From the NCBI RefSeq assembly GCF_040892545.1, contig NZ_CP156079.1, positions 124,001 through 188,000 of the forward strand: a stretch of 64,000 nt of DNA. Direction: 5' to 3'. Below are positions 58,615 through 64,000 of the stretch, piece by piece. The stretch comes from Paracidovorax avenae (GTDB lineage: Bacteria > Pseudomonadota > Gammaproteobacteria > Burkholderiales > Burkholderiaceae_C). The translations under genes were made by a program, and so were the position numbers. The notes beneath the pieces were generated by a model. That model had not been told where the DNA came from. It did not search any database and worked only from the letters and a program-made list of their open reading frames with translations. Position 1 is the first letter of the stretch. Every line of letters begins with the position of its first letter.

Positions 58615-59685
58615 ATGACATTCCACGCCACGCCGATGTTCCCCGGCGATCTCTACGACACCACGGCCCGCGTGGCCGCAGCCGCCCCGGTCACCGAGAC
58701 CTTCGAGTCCCAGGAGCCCAGCGAAACCTGGCGCCAGTTCCTGCAGCTGGGCTGGCAGGGCGTCCTGATCGACGAAGCCCACGACGGTGCCGGCGCCTCG
58801 CTGGGCGATGTCGCCGCCGTGGCCGAGGCCGCCGGGCGCCATGCGCTGGCCCAGCCCCTGGCGGCCCGCTGCGCCGTGGTACCGGAACTGCTGGCCGGCC
58901 TGCCTGCGGCGGGCGACATCCTGCGTGCCATGGCCGCGGGCGAGGCCTCCGTGTGCCCGGTGCTGGAGACGGCGCAGGCGCCGCTGGGGGCTGCACCGGC
59001 GGCCGGCGGCCTGGTGCTCGACGGCAGCCTGCGCGGCGCGGACCTGACCGAGCCCGCCACCCATTTCGTGTTCGTGGCCCGGGCGCAGGACGGCGAGCCG
59101 CTGCTGCTGATCGCGCAGCGCGATGCCGTGCCCGGCCACGCCAGCACCTGGCTGGGCATCGACGGCCGCCAGACGGCCGACATCGCGCTGTCGGGCGTCG
59201 CCCTGCCCTCCGCGGCCGTGCTGGCCCGCGGTGACGAGGTGCACCGGCGGGTGGAGCGCGCCAGCGCCGTGGGCGGCCTGCTGGCCTGCGCCCAGATCGT
59301 GGGCGCCCTGGGTGCCATGATCGAGCAGACCATCGAATACCTCACCACGCGCGTGCAGTTCGGCGTGGCCCTGGCCACCTTCCAGGCGCTGCGCCACCGG
59401 GTGGTGGAGATGTACGTGGCGTACGAGAACGTGCGCGGCATGGTGCGCCGCCAGGTGCTGGAACTGGACGGGGCCTCTGAGCGCGACGTCGCCCTGGTGC
59501 AGCTCTACCTGTCGGTCACCGGGCGCCAGGTGGCCGAGTCGGCGATCCAGCTGCACGGCGGCATCGGCATGTCGCGGGAACTGCCGGCGGCGCGCCTGGC
59601 CATGCACGCGCTGGCCTGCAGCCTGCAGTGGGGCGACCGCTTCGCCCACCTGGACCGCCTGGCGGGGAGCGCCGCCGCGCACTGA
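58615..59685 (+). CDS. Acyl-CoA dehydrogenase, small partner
   Basis: A 356-residue divergent acyl-CoA dehydrogenase. The N-terminal and middle domains are degenerate, without the clear EPGAGSD loop, but the C-terminal helical domain is good (EYLTTRVQFGVALATFQALRHRV, then AIQLHGGIGMSRELPAARL). It probably forms a heteromer with the gene just upstream, each subunit completing part of the FAD/substrate site (inference from alpha2beta2 ACADs). ATG 58615. Confidence 0.85.
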   Translation: MTFHATPMFPGDLYDTTARVAAAAPVTETFESQEPSETWRQFLQLGWQGVLIDEAHDGAGASLGDVAAVAEAAGRHALAQPLAARCAVVPELLAGLPAAGDILRAMAAGEASVCPVLETAQAPLGAAPAAGGLVLDGSLRGADLTEPATHFVFVARAQDGEPLLLIAQRDAVPGHASTWLGIDGRQTADIALSGVALPSAAVLARGDEVHRRVERASAVGGLLACAQIVGALGAMIEQTIEYLTTRVQFGVALATFQALRHRVVEMYVAYENVRGMVRRQVLELDGASERDVALVQLYLSVTGRQVAESAIQLHGGIGMSRELPAARLAMHALACSLQWGDRFAHLDRLAGSAAAH

Positions 59686-59755
59686 CCGCGCCGCGGGCCG
59701 CCGCCGCGCGCGGCAGCCCGGGCCTGCACCATCGACATCTCGCATTGAAAGACCC

Positions 59756-61879
59756 ATGGCCATGCATCCGCTGCATCCGCTGTTCCACCCCACTTCGGTC
59801 GCCCTGGTGGGCGCATCGTCCGATCCCGAGCGCATCGGCGGGCGGCCGCTGCGCTTCATGCGCGAAGGCGGCTTCGAGGCGCCCGTCTACCCGGTCAACC
59901 GCAGCCAGGCCGAGACCATCCAGGGCCTGCCGGCCTATGCCCGCGTGCGGGACATACCGCACCCCGTGGACCACGCCGTCATATGCGTGCCGGTCGCCGG
60001 GGTGGAGGAGGCCGTGCGCGACAGCATCGCCAAAGGCGTGCGCGCCATCCAGGTGCTCACCGCCGGCTTCGCCGAGGTGGACGCCGCCGGCCGGGCCCTG
60101 CAGGAGCGGATCGCAGGCCTGTGCCGCGATGCCGGCGTGCGCATGCTGGGCCCCAATTCGCTGGGGCTGCTGAACGTGCCCACGCGCTTCTTCGCCACCT
60201 TCTCCACGGCGCTCAACGGCCTGCAGCCGCGCCCCGGCCCCATCGCGCTGGCCACCCAGAGCGGCGCGTTCGGCTCGGCCGCGTACGGCGCTGCCTCCCT
60301 GCGCGGGCTGGGCTTCAGCAAAATCGTGGCCACCGGCAACGAGGCCGACGTGGACGTGGCCGAGTGCATCGACTACCTCGTGGACGATGCGGATACGCGC
60401 GTGATCTGCGCGGCCCTGGAGTCCTGCCGCGATGGCGCGCGCCTGCGCGCCGCCCTGCTCAAGGCGGCCCGGGCCGGCAAGCCGGTGGTCATCATGAAGG
60501 TCGGCCGCACCGCGCTGGGCGCGGCCGCGGCGTCCACGCACACGGGATCGCTGGCCGGCGACGATGCGGTGTACGACACGGTGTTCGCCGAATGCGGCGC
60601 CTGGCGGGCCGGCTCCATCGAGGAGATGCTCGACATCGCCTACCTCTACGCGACCGCCGGCCGACTGCCCCCGAACGCCGACGTCGGCGTGGTCACGGGC
60701 TCGGGCGGCATCGGCATCCTGATGGCCGACGACGCGGGCGAGCGCGGGCTCGACCTGCCGCCCCTGCCCGACGCCGCGCGGACCGCGGCGCTGGAGCTGC
60801 TGCCGTTCGCCGTGGCGAGCAACCCGCTGGACATGACGGCGCAGGTCACCGCCGTGCCGCAGGGCGTGCCCCGCACCGTGGCGCTGATGCTCGACCACAC
60901 GGGCTACGGCAGCGTGTTCGCCTACCTGGCCCACGTGGGGCTGTCGCCGGAGCGCTTCGCGGCCACGCAGACCGAACTGGTCGCGCTGCGGCGGCGCCAT
61001 CCCGAGCGGCTGATGGTGCTGGTCATGCTTTCGCGCCCGGAGGTGAGCGCGGCCCTGCAGGCAGAGGGCATCGCCGTGTTCGAGGACCCATCGCGCGCCG
61101 TGCAGGCCGTGGCTGCCCTGGCCCGGATCCAGCAGCGCCGCGGCATGCTGCACCTTCCTCCCCCGCCGGCCCCGGCGTCGGCGCCGCTGGGCGACGTGGC
61201 GACGGAGGACGGTGCCAAGCGCGTGCTGGCGGGGGCGGGCCTGCCCGTGCTGCCCGAGCGGATCTGCCGCAGCGCCGCGGAGGCGGCAGAGGCGGCCGCG
61301 GGCATGGGCTTTCCCGTGGTGGCGAAGATCGTCTCGCCCGACATCGTGCACAAGACCGAGGTCGGCGGTGTGCTGCTGCATCTGTCCGACGGGCCTGCGG
61401 TGGCCGCGGCCTTCGACACGCTGATGCAGCGCGCCCGCGCGGCCCGGCCGGATGCGCGCCTGGACGGCGTGCTGGTGGCGCCCATGCTGCGCGGCGGCGT
61501 CGAGATGATCGCCGGCATCCACCGCGACCCGACCTTCGGGCCCATGGTGATGTTCGGCTCCGGCGGCACGGCCGTGGAACTGTTCAAGGACGTGGCCTTC
61601 GCCTCCGCCCCGCTCACGCCGGAACGTGCGCGGGCCCTGCTGGAGCGGGTGCGCTCCACGCAGCTGCTGCGCGGCTGGCGCGGGGGCCCGCATTACGACG
61701 AGGCGGCGCTGGCCGACGCGCTGTGCCGGCTGTCCGAATTCGCCTTCGCCCACGCCGACCAGATCGAGAGCATCGACATCAACCCGCTGGTCGTGCGCAC
61801 CGAAGGGGCTGCCTGCCTCGACGCGGTGATCGCCTTGCGGACGCATGGCACGCAGGAGGGTGGCCATGCCGTCCACTGA
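59756..61879 (+). CDS. NDP-forming acyl-CoA synthetase (acetate-CoA ligase family)
   Basis: A 707-residue fused alpha-beta ligase. An N-terminal CoA-binding domain (PTSVALVGASSDPERIGGRP) and succinyl-CoA-ligase-like domains come first, with the phosphohistidine H262 in THTGSLAGDD. A C-terminal ATP-grasp starts about residue 480 (GFPVVAKIVSPDIVHKTEVGGV). It activates a carboxylic acid to its CoA ester. ATG at 59756 or 59762. The next gene begins inside its 3' end. Confidence 0.9.
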   Translation: MAMHPLHPLFHPTSVALVGASSDPERIGGRPLRFMREGGFEAPVYPVNRSQAETIQGLPAYARVRDIPHPVDHAVICVPVAGVEEAVRDSIAKGVRAIQVLTAGFAEVDAAGRALQERIAGLCRDAGVRMLGPNSLGLLNVPTRFFATFSTALNGLQPRPGPIALATQSGAFGSAAYGAASLRGLGFSKIVATGNEADVDVAECIDYLVDDADTRVICAALESCRDGARLRAALLKAARAGKPVVIMKVGRTALGAAAASTHTGSLAGDDAVYDTVFAECGAWRAGSIEEMLDIAYLYATAGRLPPNADVGVVTGSGGIGILMADDAGERGLDLPPLPDAARTAALELLPFAVASNPLDMTAQVTAVPQGVPRTVALMLDHTGYGSVFAYLAHVGLSPERFAATQTELVALRRRHPERLMVLVMLSRPEVSAALQAEGIAVFEDPSRAVQAVAALARIQQRRGMLHLPPPPAPASAPLGDVATEDGAKRVLAGAGLPVLPERICRSAAEAAEAAAGMGFPVVAKIVSPDIVHKTEVGGVLLHLSDGPAVAAAFDTLMQRARAARPDARLDGVLVAPMLRGGVEMIAGIHRDPTFGPMVMFGSGGTAVELFKDVAFASAPLTPERARALLERVRSTQLLRGWRGGPHYDEAALADALCRLSEFAFAHADQIESIDINPLVVRTEGAACLDAVIALRTHGTQEGGHAVH

Positions 61880-62420
61880 AAGCCGGCTCGCGACCCTGGA
61901 GTCGCAAGGGCGCGCCCTGGCGGACAAGGACGCCATCCGCGAGTGCCTGTACCGCTACAGCCGCGGCATCGACCGCTGCGACGAGGAGGCCCTGCGCAGC
62001 GCCTACTGGCCCGACGCCACCGACCGGCACGGCCCGTTCCAGGGCAGTGCGGAAGGCTTTATCGCCTGGGCCCTGGACAAGCTGCCGGCCAGCGGCCGCA
62101 TGGTCCACCTGCTGGGCAACATCTCCATCGAACTGCGTGGCAGCGTGGCGGCGGTGGAGAGCTACTTCCAGGCTCTCCAGCCCGGGCAGGACGCCCAGGG
62201 GCAGGCCGTGGACCTGCTTTTGTGCGGCCGCTATGTCGACCGCTTCGAGCAGCGCCGCGGCGAGTGGCGGGTGGCCAGGCGCACGGTGGTCTACGACTGG
62301 ATCCGGGAAATGCCCGCGGCGCCCGGGGACGACGCCCAGCGCTTCGGCGTGCGCATGCCCGTGGGGGCCCATAAACCGGTGGATACCTGGTATGCGCTGG
62401 CTGCGCAAATGACCTGCTGA
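61866..62420 (+). CDS. SnoaL-like nuclear-transport-factor-2 fold protein
   Basis: A 184-residue cone-shaped NTF2-like protein: DKDAIRECLYRYSRGIDRCDEEALRSAYWPDATDRHGPFQG is typical of the SnoaL_4 group. Relatives include dehydratases, isomerases and dioxygenase small subunits. AGGAGGG precedes ATG 61866, which overlaps the ligase gene by 14 nt. The TyR/His pair that serves in scytalone-dehydratase-type members is partly present (YRYSRGID). The reaction is unknown. Confidence 0.82.
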   Translation: MPSTESRLATLESQGRALADKDAIRECLYRYSRGIDRCDEEALRSAYWPDATDRHGPFQGSAEGFIAWALDKLPASGRMVHLLGNISIELRGSVAAVESYFQALQPGQDAQGQAVDLLLCGRYVDRFEQRRGEWRVARRTVVYDWIREMPAAPGDDAQRFGVRMPVGAHKPVDTWYALAAQMTC

Positions 62421-62456
62421 TTGGTTATTGCCCCGCTGGTGGGGGATTCTTCCTGG

Positions 62457-62481
62457 AGCCCGGGTGCAGCACCGGGCTTTT
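62457..62481 (+). terminator. Terminator after the acyl-CoA cluster
   Basis: Stem AGCCCGG (62457-62463) and CCGGGCT (62472-62478) with inner GTG/CAC pairing, followed by TTT. It separates the SnoaL gene from the porin transcript. Confidence 0.65.
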
Positions 62482-62530
62482 GGCGCTGGGGAAAAGCCGG
62501 GTGGATGACGGATGAAAATCGCCTGCGTGA

Positions 62531-62562
62531 ATACCCTTGGATTATCGGTGCATACCCTTGGA
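62531..62562. promoter_or_regulatory. Two direct repeats 21 bp apart upstream of the porin gene
   Basis: ATACCCTTGGA occurs at 62531-62541 and again, identical, at 62552-62562. The spacing is 21 bp start to start, two helical turns, as for a regulator binding twice on one face. The porin start is 147 bp downstream, and TTGACT at 62629 could be part of the promoter. Confidence 0.5.
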
Positions 62563-62708
62563 ATTTCCTTCAAGCCATTGATGCTGCTTGATTTTTTTCC
62601 TACCATTTTTTGACCGGTCGGCAGGTAATTGACTGTATTGCAAGGGCCGGCAATGCGCTTTTCCATTTGGTGGAAATGGCGATCTCTATTCCTGTTGAGG
62701 AGGCATCG

Positions 62709-63941
62709 ATGTCTGAAAGAATGGGCGAGAAAATCACCGGCAATATCCGCCGCGGCATTATTCGGAACACGCGGCCGCGCCTGCTGGTGGTTGCCATGGC
62801 GGCGGCCGCGGCCTGCGGCCAGGCCGGAGCGCAGCCGGCCCAGAAGGAAGAGCTGCGGCAGATCACCACGCCCGCCGGTGGCATGACGTCCGCGGCCTCC
62901 AGCGTGACGATCTACGGCCTCATCGACACCAGCATCGCGTATGCCTCCGCGCCGGGCGGGCGCATCGCCAAGCTCGACAGCGGTCACATGAACGGCTCGC
63001 GGCTGGGTTTCCGCGGAACGGAGGACCTGGGCGGAGGGCTGCGTGCCAATTTCTGGCTGGAGGCCGGCATCAATACCGACACCGGCACCTCGGGCCAGAA
63101 CCAGGGCGCGGGCGCCAAATTCTTCGGCCGTGGCTCGCTGGTCAGCCTGACGGGGGGCTTCGGCGAGGTCCGCCTGGGCCGCACGGTCACGACCATCAGC
63201 TCCGAGGCGCAGGCCGTGGGCGATGCCTTCGGCCTGGGCGGCGCGGGCAACCTGCAGGGCATACAGCCGGCCACGGGCCGCGCGAACAACACCGTCTGGT
63301 ACCAGACGCCGTCGCTGTCCGGCTTCATCGGCAAGGTGTCGTATTCCTTCGGCGAGCGCACGCAGGCCGGCGGCGGCACCCAGGCCGCCAACCAGGCGGC
63401 GGTGGCGCTGTTCTACGCGGCGGATGCGCTCAGCGGTGCCCTGGCCTACACCACCCTTCGCCACCCCACCGACCTGAGCACCGTGCGCTGGCTGAACTCC
63501 AGCCTGGCCTACAACTTCGGCAGCTTCAAGCTGTTCGGCTCCTTCGCCACGTTCAAGAACCCCGGCACGGACCTCACGCCCGCCGTCCATGCGGGGCTCG
63601 ACGGCAACGTGCAGCTCGCCGGCTTCCCCACCGTGGGCTACTACGCGGGCCAGGACGATCGCAGCGCATCCCTGGGCGTGTCGGTGCCCTTCGGGGCCAG
63701 CACGGTGCTGGCGCAGATCGTGAAGGTGGACGATCGCGGGCCCCTGAACCGGGACGCCACGCAGTTCGGGGTGGCCTACCTCTATGCCCTGTCCAAGCGC
63801 ACCACGCTGTACGCCGACTACGGCAAGGTCAGGAACCGCAACGGGGCCGCCTATGCACTCACGGGAGCCACTTCGCAGGCCGGACTGGGCGACAGCGGCA
63901 ACAGCGATGCCGTGCACCTGGGCGTGCGCCACTCCTTCTGA
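62709..63941 (+). CDS. Outer-membrane porin, OmpC-like (Porin_4)
   Basis: A 410-residue trimeric-type porin of beta-proteobacteria. A long signal peptide ends about AGAQPAQ. The mature start SSVTIYGLIDTSIAY is followed by the typical GSRLGFRGTEDLGGGLRANFWLEAG and GGFGEVRLGRTVTT (loop 3 region). It ends in HLGVRHSF with the terminal Phe required for BAM insertion. GAGGAGG precedes ATG 62709. Its place after the acyl-CoA cluster suggests it admits that cluster's substrate, though a terminator intervenes. Confidence 0.92.
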   Translation: MSERMGEKITGNIRRGIIRNTRPRLLVVAMAAAAACGQAGAQPAQKEELRQITTPAGGMTSAASSVTIYGLIDTSIAYASAPGGRIAKLDSGHMNGSRLGFRGTEDLGGGLRANFWLEAGINTDTGTSGQNQGAGAKFFGRGSLVSLTGGFGEVRLGRTVTTISSEAQAVGDAFGLGGAGNLQGIQPATGRANNTVWYQTPSLSGFIGKVSYSFGERTQAGGGTQAANQAAVALFYAADALSGALAYTTLRHPTDLSTVRWLNSSLAYNFGSFKLFGSFATFKNPGTDLTPAVHAGLDGNVQLAGFPTVGYYAGQDDRSASLGVSVPFGASTVLAQIVKVDDRGPLNRDATQFGVAYLYALSKRTTLYADYGKVRNRNGAAYALTGATSQAGLGDSGNSDAVHLGVRHSF

Positions 63942-64000
63942 CGGCGCGGGTGCGGCGGGCCCGGCCTGGTGGGGATGGGGCCTGCCGCCACCGTGGTGCC

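Noticed and set aside
62531..62562. Direct repeats as the start of a CRISPR array
   Set aside because: Only two 11-bp copies with a 10-bp gap, no cas genes; fits a protein-binding site.
1..64000. Search for tRNA, rRNA, known riboswitches, phage or plasmid origin features
   Set aside because: No cloverleaf, rRNA segment, conserved riboswitch core, integrase or replication gene was recognised by reading; a covariance-model scan would settle small RNAs.

Overview
The window is GC-rich DNA, roughly 68-70 percent by eye, and tightly packed with genes. It reads as the chromosome of a betaproteobacterium of the Comamonadaceae, most like Acidovorax or Paracidovorax. The reasons are the gene families present (GTP-dependent PEP carboxykinase, a Bug-type binding protein beside acyl-CoA genes, ArgP/LysE, minCDE, an OmpC-like porin) and a dispersed palindromic repeat that I recognise from that family. 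The genus is inference. I see no phage genes, transposase, integron, CRISPR array, tRNA or rRNA. The region looks like core and metabolic chromosome rather than a recent island.

Layout. 1-1704: end of an operon with an acyl-CoA dehydrogenase tail, a PIG-L type N-deacetylase and a NodS-like methyltransferase. 1705-7664: thioesterase, acetyl/succinyl-CoA transferase, zinc-ribbon protein, uracil permease, AsmA-like protein. 7720-13415: chemoreceptor, cobalamin-type radical SAM protein, GAF-GGDEF diguanylate cyclase, gamma-carbonic anhydrase-like protein. 13498-17318: ACT protein and LysE exporter divergent from an ArgP regulator, then a TetR/metallo-hydrolase pair with two operator-like palindromes. 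17583-25913: an ABC ATPase with a double permease, a UbiH-family hydroxylase, a LysR/MFS pair, and an aldehyde dehydrogenase divergent from an IclR-SMP30 fusion regulator. 28002-34173: M48 lipoprotein protease, acetoacetyl-CoA synthetase, and an arginase/ornithine cyclodeaminase/Lrp module.

34272-46561: pssA, the minCDE division-site operon, flavin reductase, an alpha/beta-hydrolase-fold protein that has lost its serine, a murein-peptide-amidase-like peptidase, DadA divergent from a second ArgP paralogue, UspA, a metallophosphoesterase translationally coupled to a LysR gene, and a small membrane protein. 46696-52170: a four-gene iron/phosphonate-type ABC importer ending in a SLOG-domain protein, controlled by a divergent LysR. 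52256-54118: pckG with a long leader. 54557-63941: a same-strand run of enoyl-CoA hydratase, TetR, Bug receptor, two acyl-CoA dehydrogenases, NDP-forming acyl-CoA ligase, SnoaL-like protein and porin. That run reads as an uptake, activation and beta-oxidation-like pathway for an unidentified organic acid.

Most of the window is ordinary metabolism. The best candidates for new biology are the deacetylase/NodS-like cluster at the left edge, the IclR regulator fused to a degenerate SMP-30 propeller, the serine-less alpha/beta hydrolase, the radical SAM protein with a CX4CX2C cluster motif, and the TetR-controlled acyl-CoA cluster with its porin. Several palindromes and direct repeats sit exactly where regulators would bind.
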